From positions 1,116,001 to 1,180,000 of the forward strand of contig OZ244893.1 in NCBI GenBank assembly GCA_965221485.1: a stretch of 64,000 bases of DNA. Direction: 5' to 3'. The stretch comes from JAJEBT01 sp965221485. Its GTDB lineage: Bacteria; Pseudomonadota; Alphaproteobacteria; MPNO01; UBA830. Shown one piece after another: positions 26,149 through 35,862 of this stretch; the first letter of the stretch is position 1, and every line of letters begins with the position of its first letter. The notes under the pieces are model-generated. The model was not told where the DNA came from and searched no databases. It saw only the letters and a program-made list of their open reading frames with translations. Made by a program: the position numbers and the translations under genes.

Positions 26149-27303
26149 TCACCGGTCGGCGAGCGGCACAACCTCACGCTGCGTAACCCCGTCATAGGCG
26201 CTGAGCGGCCGGATCAGCGAGTTGTTCGCATTCTGCTCAAGAATATGGGCCGCCCAGCCAGTGATGCGGCTCATGACAAAGATCGGCGTGAACATGTCGA
26301 TGTCGAAGCCCATGAGGTAATAGGCCGGTCCCGTGGGAAAATCGAGATTCGGGTAGATACCCTTCTCGTTGATCATGATTCCCTGGACAATGTCCGAAAT
26401 CTCGAGCCAGACAGTATCCTGCTTCCAGCGGGAAATGTCCTCGAACGCCGCTCTCATTGTCGGAACCCGGGAGTCTCCCTGCTTGTAGACCCTGTGTCCA
26501 AAACCCATGACCAGCTCTCGGCTGGAGAATTTACGGCGAAGCCAGGGTTCGGCCTGGTCCGGCGTGCCGATCTCCAGCATGCTCTTCATCACCGCCTCAT
26601 TCGCACCACCATGAAGCGGCCCCTTGAGAGACCCTATCCCTCCTGTCACCGCGCTGAAAATATCGGAGCGTGACGACGTAATGACCCGGGTCGCAAAAGT
26701 GGAGGCATTGAAGCTGTGCTCGGCATAAAGAATAAGAGACGTGTCGAAAGCCCGGATCACCTCTTCCGGCGGCACCTCGCCGAACACCATATGGAAGAAA
26801 TTCTCTGCCATGGTGAGGTCGTCCCGTGGCGCGATGCGGGGCTGTTTGTTGCGGATGCGATGATCTGCAGCGATCAGGGTCGGAATCCTGGCCAGCAAAT
26901 CCATGGTCCGGCGAAGGTCCGCCTCGCGACTCTCTCCTCCCCAGGCCTGTTCCAACGTGCCCAGGTAACTCACCGATGTTCTCAGCGTATCCATCGGGTG
27001 GGCGGTGGCCGGAAATCGTTCCATGACCGCAAGGCACTCCGCCGGGACTTCTCTCCGGCTGCGTTCGTCATTCACGAACCGCTCCAGGTCCCCGGCATCG
27101 GGAAGTTCTCCGTGGAGGATCAGATAAGCCACTTCTTCGAATGAGCAGTGCCGGCACAGGTCCTGCACGGCGTAGCCGCGATAGGTCAGGGAGTTGGTTT
27201 CCGGCATGACCTTGGAAACCGCCGTGGTATCGACCACGACACCTGCCAGTCCGCGGTAAATCCTGGTTTCGGCGCGGGTTTCACTTTCGTTAACAGGCGA
27301 CAT
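26149..27303 (-). CDS. prpC: 2-methylcitrate synthase
   Basis: Condenses propionyl-CoA with oxaloacetate, first step of the methylcitrate cycle. Citrate-synthase fold with active-site regions GPLHGGANEAVM, VMGFGHRVYK and NLDFPTGPAYYLMGF, carrying the two His and the Asp of the triad. 384 residues, shorter than TCA citrate synthases, as expected for PrpC. The ATG at 27303 has a strong GGAGGTGATC site. Last gene of prpD-prpB-prpC, which supports this role over ordinary citrate synthase. Confidence 0.92.
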   Translation of the reverse strand: MSPVNESETRAETRIYRGLAGVVVDTTAVSKVMPETNSLTYRGYAVQDLCRHCSFEEVAYLILHGELPDAGDLERFVNDERSRREVPAECLAVMERFPATAHPMDTLRTSVSYLGTLEQAWGGESREADLRRTMDLLARIPTLIAADHRIRNKQPRIAPRDDLTMAENFFHMVFGEVPPEEVIRAFDTSLILYAEHSFNASTFATRVITSSRSDIFSAVTGGIGSLKGPLHGGANEAVMKSMLEIGTPDQAEPWLRRKFSSRELVMGFGHRVYKQGDSRVPTMRAAFEDISRWKQDTVWLEISDIVQGIMINEKGIYPNLDFPTGPAYYLMGFDIDMFTPIFVMSRITGWAAHILEQNANNSLIRPLSAYDGVTQREVVPLADR

Positions 27304-27322
27304 TCCTGATCACCTCCGACGT

Positions 27323-28219
27323 TCAGACATTGAAGTTATAGATGGTTTGGTCGAACCGGTTATAGTCCTCGTAACGAATGACCTCATAAAGGCGTTTCCG
27401 GGTCTGCATCTGCCCGACCACGGATGTCTGGGTACCACTCCGCTTCAACTCGGCAAATCCCTCCTCGACCGCCTTCATCGACAGACGCAACGAGGTTACA
27501 GGGTAAATCGCTATATTGAAGCCAAGATCTTCAAGTTGCCGATTGGTCAGAAGAGGGGTTTTGCCAAACTCTGTCATGTTGGCAAGGAGTGGAATGCTGC
27601 CAAGCGCCTTTCGGGTCCTTTCATACTCGTGCTGGTCCTGAAGTGCTTCAGGAAAGATCGCATCAGCTCCGGCATCGATATAGGCCCTGGCACGCTCAAG
27701 CGCCGCATCAAGACCCTCGGAAGCCCGGGCATCGGTTCGGGCCATGATGAGGAAACCCGAATCCCTGCGCGCATCCGCCGCTGCCCTGATTTTTCGTGCC
27801 ATGTCCTGCACCGGAACGATCGACTTGTTGTCGAGATGTCCGCATCGCTTCGGATTCACCTGATCCTCGATATGACACCCCGCCAGGCCAAGCTCCTCGA
27901 GTTCCTGAACGGTTCGCGCTGCACTCATGGGTTCACCAAACCCGGTATCGATATCGATCAACGCCGGGAGATCAGTAACCCGTGCAATCTGGCGGCCGCG
28001 CTGCGTGACCTCACTCATGGTCGTCAGGCCGATATCGGGCAGGCCCAGCTCTGCCGACAGGGCGGCACCCGAGATATAGACGCCGTCGAACCCCTGCTCC
28101 TGAATGATCAGGGACACAATCGGTGCGTGGGCTCCGGGAAACATGAGAAGGCGACCCGAGGACAGGTTTTTCCTGAATTCGGCTCGTTTTTCAGCAGCTG
28201 TCTTGCGGGCTATCAACAT
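27323..28219 (-). CDS. prpB: 2-methylisocitrate lyase
   Basis: Cleaves 2-methylisocitrate to pyruvate and succinate. ICL/PEP-mutase barrel with metal-binding DIDTGFGEP near residue 85 and the catalytic loop PKRCGH near 120, the PrpB form of the lyase signature. 298 residues. It begins directly after the prpD stop without a gap and precedes prpC by 19 bases. Confidence 0.94.
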   Translation of the reverse strand: MLIARKTAAEKRAEFRKNLSSGRLLMFPGAHAPIVSLIIQEQGFDGVYISGAALSAELGLPDIGLTTMSEVTQRGRQIARVTDLPALIDIDTGFGEPMSAARTVQELEELGLAGCHIEDQVNPKRCGHLDNKSIVPVQDMARKIRAAADARRDSGFLIMARTDARASEGLDAALERARAYIDAGADAIFPEALQDQHEYERTRKALGSIPLLANMTEFGKTPLLTNRQLEDLGFNIAIYPVTSLRLSMKAVEEGFAELKRSGTQTSVVGQMQTRKRLYEVIRYEDYNRFDQTIYNFNV

Positions 28220-29728
28220 TCAGAATATCCCCTTGTTGTCAGGTGTCGCATTGGTGAGCTCTGCGGCATCAAGGGTCACGTGAAGTTCACTGACGCCGGC
28301 CGACGTCAGCTCGGGAAGATCCTCGACCAAACGAATGAATCGGTCGCGTTCCCGCTGCGTTACAAGGCCTTCTGTGAGGATGTCAAACTTGCGGACATAG
28401 TCCTTCCTGACAAAGGGCCGCGCACCCGCGGGATGCGCATTGGCGACGGCCAGTTCGTCTTCAATGACCGACCCGTCTTTCAATGTAATCGCAACCCGTC
28501 CTCCGAAGGCGCGCTGCGACGGATCCGGATCATGGTAACGTCGGGTCCATTCAGGGTCCTCGACGGTTCGTATCTTGTGCCACAGCCGAACCGTATCCTC
28601 ACGCCGCGCCCTTTCGGGCAGATAGCTGTTGACATGGTGCCAGGTCCGGTCCTGGAGCGCGACGGCAAAAATATACAGGATCGAATGGTCGAGGGTCTCG
28701 CGGCTTGCATGGGGATCCGTTTTCTGGGGATCTCCGGCGCCGGTGCCAATGACATTATGGGTGTGGTGGCTGGTGTGGATCACGATCTGGTCCACCGAAT
28801 CGCTATCCGCGATCTGTTGCCCCATCCTGCAGGCCAGATCGATCAGGGCCTGACTTTGATATTCGGCGGAGTGTTCCTTGGTATAGCTTTCCAGAATGGA
28901 TCTCTTGGATTCGCCCGAGCGCGGAAGAGGAACCTTATATTCAGCTTCCGGCCCGCCCAGCATCCAGGCGATGACACTATCCTCCCCCTCATAGATCGGA
29001 GATGGAGATCCCTCACCACGCATGCAGCGATCGACAGCTTCAATAGCCAGCTTGCCGGCATGCGCCGGTGCATAGGCCTTCCAGCTGGAGATCTCTCCCT
29101 TTCGGGACTGGCGGGTCGTACAGGTCACATGCAGGCCCTGCTGCACAGACTGGTAGATCGTCTCCGTGTCAAGTCCGAGAAGAGCCCCGATACCGGCGGC
29201 AGCCGAAGGTCCGATATGAGCGATATGATCAATCTTGTGTTCATGCAGACAGATACCCTTGACGAGACTGATCTGGATTTCGTAGCCGGCAGCAATTCCC
29301 CTCTGGAGGTCCTGCCCGTTACATTCCTTTTGCTGCGCGACAGCAAGGATTGATGGAATGTTGTCTCCCGGATGCGAATAATCTGCAGCAAGAAAGGTAT
29401 CGTGGTAGTCGAGCTCCCTTACCGCCGTGCCGTTGGCCCAGGCTGCCCATTCAGCGGAGTAGCGAGACGTTTGCGGAAGTCCGAAAATCGTGGCTCCATC
29501 AGGCCGGGGATGGCAGATGGCCATGGCTCTGGCACTTGCGACTGGCCGGCGATTCAGTGACGCCATGGCCACCGCAGCATTGTCGATGATGCGGTTGATG
29601 ATCATTTCACTGACATCGTCATCGACGGCTACGGAATCGGAAGCAACAGCAGCGATCTTCCAGGCCAGCTGGTCCTCACGTGGCAGATGCCGGCGCGATG
29701 GTGAAACCTTGACAGTATGGTCCTGCAC
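28220..29728 (-). CDS. prpD: 2-methylcitrate dehydratase (MmgE/PrpD family)
   Basis: Dehydrates 2-methylcitrate to 2-methylaconitate. 502 residues with family blocks ELDYHDTFLAADYSHPGDN near 105, SHHTHNVIGTGAGDPQK near 330, and LDHSILYIFAVALQD. GTG start at 29728 with AAGGA upstream. First gene of prpDBC; a spaced palindrome (CCGCG / CGCGG, 29740-29759) lies just before the start. A second, distinct PrpD-like protein is encoded at 32665. Confidence 0.93.
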   Translation of the reverse strand: MQDHTVKVSPSRRHLPREDQLAWKIAAVASDSVAVDDDVSEMIINRIIDNAAVAMASLNRRPVASARAMAICHPRPDGATIFGLPQTSRYSAEWAAWANGTAVRELDYHDTFLAADYSHPGDNIPSILAVAQQKECNGQDLQRGIAAGYEIQISLVKGICLHEHKIDHIAHIGPSAAAGIGALLGLDTETIYQSVQQGLHVTCTTRQSRKGEISSWKAYAPAHAGKLAIEAVDRCMRGEGSPSPIYEGEDSVIAWMLGGPEAEYKVPLPRSGESKRSILESYTKEHSAEYQSQALIDLACRMGQQIADSDSVDQIVIHTSHHTHNVIGTGAGDPQKTDPHASRETLDHSILYIFAVALQDRTWHHVNSYLPERARREDTVRLWHKIRTVEDPEWTRRYHDPDPSQRAFGGRVAITLKDGSVIEDELAVANAHPAGARPFVRKDYVRKFDILTEGLVTQRERDRFIRLVEDLPELTSAGVSELHVTLDAAELTNATPDNKGIF

Positions 29729-30034
29729 AATATTCCTTTCCGCGACATTTTGGACGCGGCCATCATAATCCCGAGTCCGTCACGGTCAACGAACCCGCGT
29801 GAAACCCGTAAACCCTGCAATGATGCCGCACCGGCGCTGTCCGAACCCTGATGATGGAGCACATCCGGCCCGATGATCCCCCAGGGATGTAACCCCCGCC
29901 CCGTCTCCCCACGGACATGGGCTGTCTTCCGGATGGGGACGCATCCTTACACTGCTGTTGAAGCCGCACCCAATGCGTAGCGAATCATTACGAAATATGT
30001 CATGTCTTGCGCTCAGCATAGAGGATACCGGCGC
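29729..30034. other. Divergent regulatory region, prpDBC versus ThDP enzyme
   Basis: 306 bases serving two opposite transcripts. The palindrome CCGCG, ten bases, CGCGG at 29740-29759 lies beside the prpD ribosome binding site and may be an operator. No PrpR-type regulator gene and no clear promoter boxes were seen. Confidence 0.4.
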
Positions 30035-31705
30035 ATGCCAGACATCATCACAGGCAGCAATTTTCGAACCGGCGGCCAGATCCTCGTGGATTGCCTGCGG
30101 CTTCACGGTGTCAATACCGTATTCTGTGTGCCTGGCGAGAGTTATCTTGCGACGCTTGACGCCTTTCATGACACCCGGGATGCAATCCGACTGATCGTCT
30201 GCCGGCAGGAAGGCGGCGTCACCAACATGGCCGATGCCTGGGGGAAGCTGACGGGACAGCCCGGAATTGCCTTTGTGACGCGCGGACCTGGCGCCGCCAA
30301 CGCTTCAGTCGGAATCCATACGGCTCATCAGGACTCGACACCACTGATCCTGTTTGTCGGCCAGGTCGCCCGGGACATGATGGAGCGCGAGGCCTTTCAG
30401 GAAATGGATTTCCGGCGAATGTTCGGTGTGATGACCAAATGGGTCGCGCAAATCGATAACGCCGCACGAATTCCGGAAATGGTCAGCCGTGCGTTTCACG
30501 TCGCAACATCGGGGCGACCGGGCCCGGTCGTACTGGCCTTGCCCGAGGACATGCAGACCGAACGCGCCCAGACGGAAGATGGCGAGCCCTTTCAGACCAT
30601 ACAGGGGCATCCCGGACCGGCGGATATGGATCGACTGCGAAACTTCATCGCAGAGTCCGGAAAACCCCTCCTGCTCGCCGGCGGCGGTGGTTGGTCGAAG
30701 GCAGCTACTTCGGACCTTCAGGCGTTCGCGGAATTGTTTGACCTTCCGGTCGCCGTCTCCTTCAGGCGCCAGGACCTGTTTGACAACAGGCATCCCAATT
30801 ATGCCGGCGTTGTCGGACTTGGCCTGTCACCAATGCTCAGGCAGAGACTCGACGAGACAGACCTTCTGATTGCGCTCGGGACGCAACTGGGCGAAATCGT
30901 CAGCGGTGGCTATTCCTACTTCTCGTTTCCCAAACCGCGACAAAAATTCATACACATCACTTCCGCCGCCGAGGAAATCGGCAAGGTGTATCAGACGGAT
31001 CTCGGGATTCAGGCCGGAATGGCAGAATTCTGTGCGGCAGCACGAGTATTGCCACCCGTCCCTGTCCGATGGGCAGGGGAAACCGAGCGCGCACACGGGG
31101 AATACCGGGCGTTTTCAACACCCCAGCCGACGCCTGGCGCCGTCGATTATGCAAATATTGTGGGCTGGCTCAGCGAGACCCTGCCAGACGATGCGATCAT
31201 CACCAACGGAGCCGGTAATTTCTCTGTCTGGCTTCATCGGTTCTTTCGCTACAAGCGCTACGCCACACAGCTTGCGCCACAATCCGGAGCCATGGGTTAC
31301 GGGGTTCCGTCAGCCGTGGCAGCGGCCCTTCGGTATCCGGACCGGACGGTCGTGTCATTCAGCGGTGACGGCTGTTTTCAGATGCACGGACAGGAAATCG
31401 GAACGGCCGTGCAATACAAGGCGAATATCGTTTTCATTGTGATCAATAACAGCATCTACGGCACGATCCGGATGCATCAGGAACGCCACTATCCGGGCCG
31501 GGTATCTGCTACTGATCTTGTCAACCCGGATTTCGCGGCTCTGGCCCGTGCCTATGGCGCTCACGGCGAAACAGTACGACGAACAGAAGAGTTCCAGCCG
31601 GCTTTCGAGCGGGCGGCCCGGACCGCAGGGCCGGCCCTGATCGAGATCATTCTTGATCCCGAGGTCATTCTGCCGACGGAAACACTATCCTCGCTCGCCG
31701 GGTGA
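30035..31705 (+). CDS. ThDP-dependent enzyme, acetolactate-synthase-like
   Basis: 556 residues with the three ThDP domains. The activating Glu lies in CRQEGGVTNMADAW near 50; the ThDP/Mg motif begins SGDGCFQMHG near 447 and closes with INNSIYG. VPGESYLATLDAF replaces the acetolactate synthase start region. It resembles large catalytic subunits of acetolactate synthase-like proteins of unknown substrate; no small regulatory subunit is nearby, so branched-chain synthesis is unlikely. ATG at 30035 preceded by AGAGGA. Convergent with the lyase-like gene at 31774, which it may serve by processing 2-oxo acids. Confidence 0.82.
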   Translation: MPDIITGSNFRTGGQILVDCLRLHGVNTVFCVPGESYLATLDAFHDTRDAIRLIVCRQEGGVTNMADAWGKLTGQPGIAFVTRGPGAANASVGIHTAHQDSTPLILFVGQVARDMMEREAFQEMDFRRMFGVMTKWVAQIDNAARIPEMVSRAFHVATSGRPGPVVLALPEDMQTERAQTEDGEPFQTIQGHPGPADMDRLRNFIAESGKPLLLAGGGGWSKAATSDLQAFAELFDLPVAVSFRRQDLFDNRHPNYAGVVGLGLSPMLRQRLDETDLLIALGTQLGEIVSGGYSYFSFPKPRQKFIHITSAAEEIGKVYQTDLGIQAGMAEFCAAARVLPPVPVRWAGETERAHGEYRAFSTPQPTPGAVDYANIVGWLSETLPDDAIITNGAGNFSVWLHRFFRYKRYATQLAPQSGAMGYGVPSAVAAALRYPDRTVVSFSGDGCFQMHGQEIGTAVQYKANIVFIVINNSIYGTIRMHQERHYPGRVSATDLVNPDFAALARAYGAHGETVRRTEEFQPAFERAARTAGPALIEIILDPEVILPTETLSSLAG

Positions 31706-31773
31706 CGACCGCAATCATCTTTCGGAAGACCGTCCGCAATCATCATTTCCCTGCGAATGCCGCGAGCAAGGCC

Positions 31774-32616
31774 TCACCCCCAGGACTGCTTTCCAGCCAT
31801 CATGGCGTTCATTTCCGGGTGCAGGATCACATTCTCGGCCCAGCCATAGGTCCCCGTCTGCTGCAGTTCACGGCAGGCAGAGCGCATCCGGGTGCAGGCC
31901 ACCAGCGTAAACAACCCGCCGATACTGACCCGGGCGACGCCCAAATCCTGCAGCTGCTTCAGGTCCGGCGATCGCGCACTTGCAAGGATGTTGACGGGGC
32001 CGTCGATGGCACGGACCAGTTCGCCAATGGTCTCCGCATTCCTGACGAAAGGCACAAAAACGCACCCCGCCCCGGCTTCCATAAAGGCATTTCCGCGGCG
32101 AACCGTTTCATCAATTGCGTTGTCATCGCCGAAGAAACCGTCAGTCCTGGCGTTGATAACGAAGGGCACGCCAATGGAATCTGCAGCCTCTCTCCCGGCG
32201 TGGATCCGCTCCACCGCCAATGTGAAATCAAGCAGGGGATGGCCGGACAGCCCGGGAGAACTGTCCTCGATGTTGGCCCCGACAATTCCTGCATCGAGTG
32301 CCGCTTCAACAGTGGCGGCCACAGCTTCGGGGTCCTCGCCGTAACCGGCTTCCAGGTCCGCTGTCACCGGAAGTTGCGTTGATGCCGCAATTCTCGCCGC
32401 CACAAACAACATGTCTTCACGACTGATGTTTTCGCCATCGGGATAGCCGAGAGACCATGCAATCCCTGCACTCGAGGTTGCGATGACGGGAAATCCCTCG
32501 TTCTCCACAATCCTGGTTCCGGCCACGTCCCAGATATTGGGCAGCACCAGCAGTTCGGGAGCATCGATCAGCTGCTGCAGTGTTTCAGCCTTGGCCGTCA
32601 ATGCACCGACGTCCAT
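31774..32616 (-). CDS. ICL/PEP-mutase superfamily lyase-like protein
   Basis: 280-residue barrel of the isocitrate lyase/PEP mutase superfamily: LVLPNIWDVAGTRI near 24, DLEAGYGEDP near 86 (metal site), GANIEDS near 112 and NARTDGFF near 150. The KRCGH loop of PrpB is replaced by SPGLSGHPLLD, so it is not a second methylisocitrate lyase; oxaloacetate decarboxylase, dimethylmalate lyase and phosphonate enzymes are other members. GGAGG precedes the ATG. It follows an MmgE/PrpD gene by 48 bases and is probably co-transcribed. Confidence 0.8.
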   Translation of the reverse strand: MDVGALTAKAETLQQLIDAPELLVLPNIWDVAGTRIVENEGFPVIATSSAGIAWSLGYPDGENISREDMLFVAARIAASTQLPVTADLEAGYGEDPEAVAATVEAALDAGIVGANIEDSSPGLSGHPLLDFTLAVERIHAGREAADSIGVPFVINARTDGFFGDDNAIDETVRRGNAFMEAGAGCVFVPFVRNAETIGELVRAIDGPVNILASARSPDLKQLQDLGVARVSIGGLFTLVACTRMRSACRELQQTGTYGWAENVILHPEMNAMMAGKQSWG

Positions 32617-32664
32617 TTCATCCTCCGCCCGTTCTGTGTGATGTCGGGACTTCTGAATGTGTGG

Positions 32665-34002
32665 TCACACCTGTTCCACGGAAAGACACGAAGCCGGAAC
32701 CGGACCGTCATTCGCCATATCGAGCACTTCCTGGATCATTCGCTCCGGATTCCTAATGCCGCCATAAGACAGAAGTTTCTCTGCTTTCCCTACCATTTCA
32801 TCCCGTGACAAGGCTGCATCAGGGTCTCCCTTGCAGTTTGCCCGGGCCGCCGTAATGACGCTGTTATCCGCAAGCTGCACCGTGACCTCCCCGCCCCACG
32901 CAGTCGGATAAGCCGTATTGTAGGGATCCCCGGCACGCACCCTGACCTTGCCAGCCAGTGCAGAGGCCCGGTCACGGGCCGCACCGCTGAAGGAGTCAAA
33001 GACACAGCTTCCATCCATCAGTGCGATCGCTACGCAGTGCTGTAGAGAAAATTTTGCTTCATACTCGGTTTGCGGCCGCGGGCGGTTACATACGTCAACA
33101 GAAGCCTGATAGGTCACCACCTGAATTGAGTTCACGGAATCGATGTCGATTCGATCTGACAGTTCGAGTGCTGCATCGATCACGGGGTGCGTATGGCGAC
33201 AGGAGGGCCACGGCTTTATGGACGTGGCGTGAACTTGCCACGGTGCATCCGGGTCGCGGAGAACTTCCCCGGGATGAGGATCCGGACAGGCGCCAGCATA
33301 AAGACCCTGTTTGCCTTCCAGGATCGCAGGCGGTCCAGTGACTCCCAGTTTCGCCAATTCTGCAGAAACGAGGCCGGCCTCGGCCGCTCGGCCCGCATGC
33401 AGGTGCTTGCTCATGGCCCCGCTGTTCAGAAATTCCCAGAGACCCGCAGACTGGGTGCCCGCGTTGCCGAGCGCATGTACGATCTCTCCATCCGAGAGTT
33501 CCATCAATACCGCTGCAGTCATGGCGCCACCGAAGGTTCCCAAGGTTCCCGTGTTGTGCCACGTCTTGTAGTGCGCCTTTCCGACGGACATACCGATTCG
33601 CGTGCAGGCCTCATATCCGGCGATCAGGGCTCCGAGAAACGCGTGCCCCGACAGACCGCGCTTCGCTCCAAGGGCAAGAGCCACCGGAATGGTCACGCAG
33701 GCAGGATGGAGGACCGACGCCTTGTGCAGATCGTCCACTTCAAGAATATGCATGAGGGCACCCGATACCAGGGCCCGGCGCCCGGCATCCCCTTCCTTGC
33801 CCTCGAGATATCTCAGAAACATTTGTCCGGGAACAGAATTCCGGCCCGCGAACATATTCGCTATGCCGTCCAGGGTCAGCAGGGCCATCGCATCATAATC
33901 TGGCCGGTTCATCACCTTGCCGCGGATCAACGACACCAGACCTTCGGTCAGCGTGCTTTGATCAACGCCCGGAAAGGAAACTTCACTCACTTTCGTATTC
34001 AT
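32665..34002 (-). CDS. MmgE/PrpD-family protein
   Basis: 445 residues. Blocks VDDLHKASVLHPACVTIPVAL near 92, GYEACTRIG near 137, YKTWHNTGTLGTFGGA near 150 and KPWPSCRHTHPVIDAA near 265 are family features. Members include methylcitrate dehydratase, cis-aconitate decarboxylase and other dehydratases; this one is divergent from prpD at 28220. Strong GGAGGCG site before the ATG. Paired with the lyase-like gene, it suggests a dehydratase plus C-C lyase route parallel to the methylcitrate cycle. Confidence 0.82.
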   Translation of the reverse strand: MNTKVSEVSFPGVDQSTLTEGLVSLIRGKVMNRPDYDAMALLTLDGIANMFAGRNSVPGQMFLRYLEGKEGDAGRRALVSGALMHILEVDDLHKASVLHPACVTIPVALALGAKRGLSGHAFLGALIAGYEACTRIGMSVGKAHYKTWHNTGTLGTFGGAMTAAVLMELSDGEIVHALGNAGTQSAGLWEFLNSGAMSKHLHAGRAAEAGLVSAELAKLGVTGPPAILEGKQGLYAGACPDPHPGEVLRDPDAPWQVHATSIKPWPSCRHTHPVIDAALELSDRIDIDSVNSIQVVTYQASVDVCNRPRPQTEYEAKFSLQHCVAIALMDGSCVFDSFSGAARDRASALAGKVRVRAGDPYNTAYPTAWGGEVTVQLADNSVITAARANCKGDPDAALSRDEMVGKAEKLLSYGGIRNPERMIQEVLDMANDGPVPASCLSVEQV

Positions 34003-34118
34003 AAATCACGCCTCCGCGGTTCCCCGTTCAACGCCCAACAGGTCGGGGATCGCATGCTCTGTGTCCTTCGCCTCATTCTCCGGAAGCCGGCACACGACCA
34101 CGCACCAGGTCTTGCTGT

Positions 34119-35009
34119 TCACGGAAAAAGTTTTCGCAGACCCAGCATAGCACCGTCAATCAAATCGATGAATCGCGGCAATAGCCGGATGGGGTCATCA
34201 AAACCCCTGGCGCCCGGATTCTCGAGAGCATGTCCTGTTGCCCTCACCAACCTGCGCAATCGACGATGATGGAGGCCCAGCATACGCTGAACCGGATCTG
34301 CAATGACTCCGGCAAATCCGGCCACAACAGACATCGCTACAAGGAGACCCGCTGTCATTCCGATGACCGTGAGCGGCGAGACGGTTACGGAAAACACCGT
34401 ATACCAGATACTTCCGAGTGCCTCACCCAGAGGAAAGCCTTCGATCGCAACCATCCGGGACTGCACATTGGCGAGCGACGGTCCCAGCGAAATGGCAGTC
34501 GGAGTGAACTGATGGACAATGATGCCGCCAAGACCGGCGTAAACCAGCATGGTTGTGATTTCGGCCATGGCGGCTCTCGAGGAGGCGTAGCTCGCAAGAT
34601 GTCCTTCCGCAATCTCCCGGAGGCCATGTCCGGACATCAACCGTTCCAGCCGGTCATCCGACGCATCCAGATTAAGCACCCGGGTCCGGACGAGTTGTTT
34701 CACCTCCCTGTCAACACTGGTCTCGAGACAGGAGCCGATGCGACTGATCACAGTACGGAGCCGATCATCAAGCCGCGGAAAGCGTGCCATCAGGATCGGC
34801 AGGACAAGGAGCGGTATGGCCAGAAACAACTTGACCGGCGCCTTGACAAGATCGGCACCGATCACCCTGCGATGAAGCCGCAGCGTTCCCCGCCACCCGT
34901 AATGATCGCGCACAAAGCCATCGATTTCAGCATGGCACGCCCGGACATATTCATCGATCCGGACCTGTCGGGACTCCGAACACTCGCTGTTCGGCATGGA
35001 AGGCCTCAT
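34119..35009 (-). CDS. Membrane protein of unknown function
   Basis: About 296 residues from the ATG at 35009, which has GGGAA upstream; ATG at 34997 or TTG at 35042 are alternatives. An N-terminal soluble helical part is followed by a hydrophobic segment near 60-75 (FLAIPLLVLPILMA) and further segments near 155 and 210-230 (TVIGMTAGLLVAMSVVAGFAG split by short polar residues). The C-terminus is basic (GLHHRRLRRLVR). I do not recognise the family with certainty and see no catalytic motif. Confidence 0.7.
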   Translation of the reverse strand: MRPSMPNSECSESRQVRIDEYVRACHAEIDGFVRDHYGWRGTLRLHRRVIGADLVKAPVKLFLAIPLLVLPILMARFPRLDDRLRTVISRIGSCLETSVDREVKQLVRTRVLNLDASDDRLERLMSGHGLREIAEGHLASYASSRAAMAEITTMLVYAGLGGIIVHQFTPTAISLGPSLANVQSRMVAIEGFPLGEALGSIWYTVFSVTVSPLTVIGMTAGLLVAMSVVAGFAGVIADPVQRMLGLHHRRLRRLVRATGHALENPGARGFDDPIRLLPRFIDLIDGAMLGLRKLFP

Positions 35010-35862
35010 TGGTTGTTTCCCGCTTCTGCAAGATGGCACCAATACCCGGGCCGGTAAAGGCGGCGGCTCCGGAACAGTCCCGAATTCATCCCGGGCCTTC
35101 GAAACTCAGGGGATCTGCAGCCCGGGCGCAGGCCGCAGCGACGGCAGGCGCCACATGCCCGATTTGCGGCCGTTCCTTTGATCGGGCCTACCTGACGGGG
35201 AGGTGTCGCAGGGATCTCACTACCAGTTTATCCGTCCAGTGCTGGCCACGTCCTGAAGTCCGGATTGTCGCCGACGTTCCGAGAACTCCGGCTTGCAACC
35301 GGTTGGTCCTTGCCTTACTCGCAGGTGGATGGCGGAACAGCGTTTTCATTGGCAACTTAAAGTTGCGCACTTTGCGAGGAAGGTTGCCCCGGAGTTTCGC
35401 AATGGTTCGGAACGGGACGTCCGGATTCGGAGGAGATTGATCCTGAAAAGGCCGAAACAGCAAATTGCGCGATCATCGCAATCCTCGTCGTCGGGAATCC
35501 CTTCTCCATCCGAATCTTCCCGACAGCATTAGTAGCCGGGGATGGGGTAACGGGACCTCTCCGTCTGTTTGTTGGGCGGTAGCTATCTGTTCGCCAGTCA
35601 GAGAAGCAGCCCGGAAGGGTCTTTCGAACAGCAGGTGACGGGGACTCTCTGGTCCCTTCAGTTGGTGGTTTTCAGTCATCAAGCCTGTTGTCGAACATCA
35701 AGCGCTTACGGTGGTGCCTGTTTGCAGGGCCATGAACGGCCTTGTTCGAACCGTTCGTTGCGCCCGGTCTCCGTATCAGCGATCATTCCCGCATTGGACC
35801 CAGGTATTCCCAGGGTGCTGCGAACGATGACGTCTCGGATCCGGAGAGAAAGGGTGAGCGGT
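35010..35862. other. About 850 bases with no convincing gene
   Basis: Divergent spacer between the membrane protein and the PhyH gene. Several open frames exist; one plus-strand frame contains CPICGRSFDRAYLTGRC, which looks like a zinc knuckle, but nothing else in it is protein-like. An inverted repeat GCCCGAT / ATCGGGC (7-base arms, 17-base spacer) lies near 35157-35187. It may contain decayed sequence. Confidence 0.4.

Noticed and set aside
26149..27303. TCA-cycle citrate synthase
   Set aside because: Short length and the prpD-prpB context favour 2-methylcitrate synthase.
27347..29353. 668-codon plus-strand frame across prpB and prpD
   Set aside because: Antisense to two clear genes with intact motifs; its composition is a codon-bias artefact.
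31709..31744. Direct repeat CCGCAATCATC (two copies, 25 bases apart)
   Set aside because: Only two short copies in a convergent spacer; no array or mobile element features.
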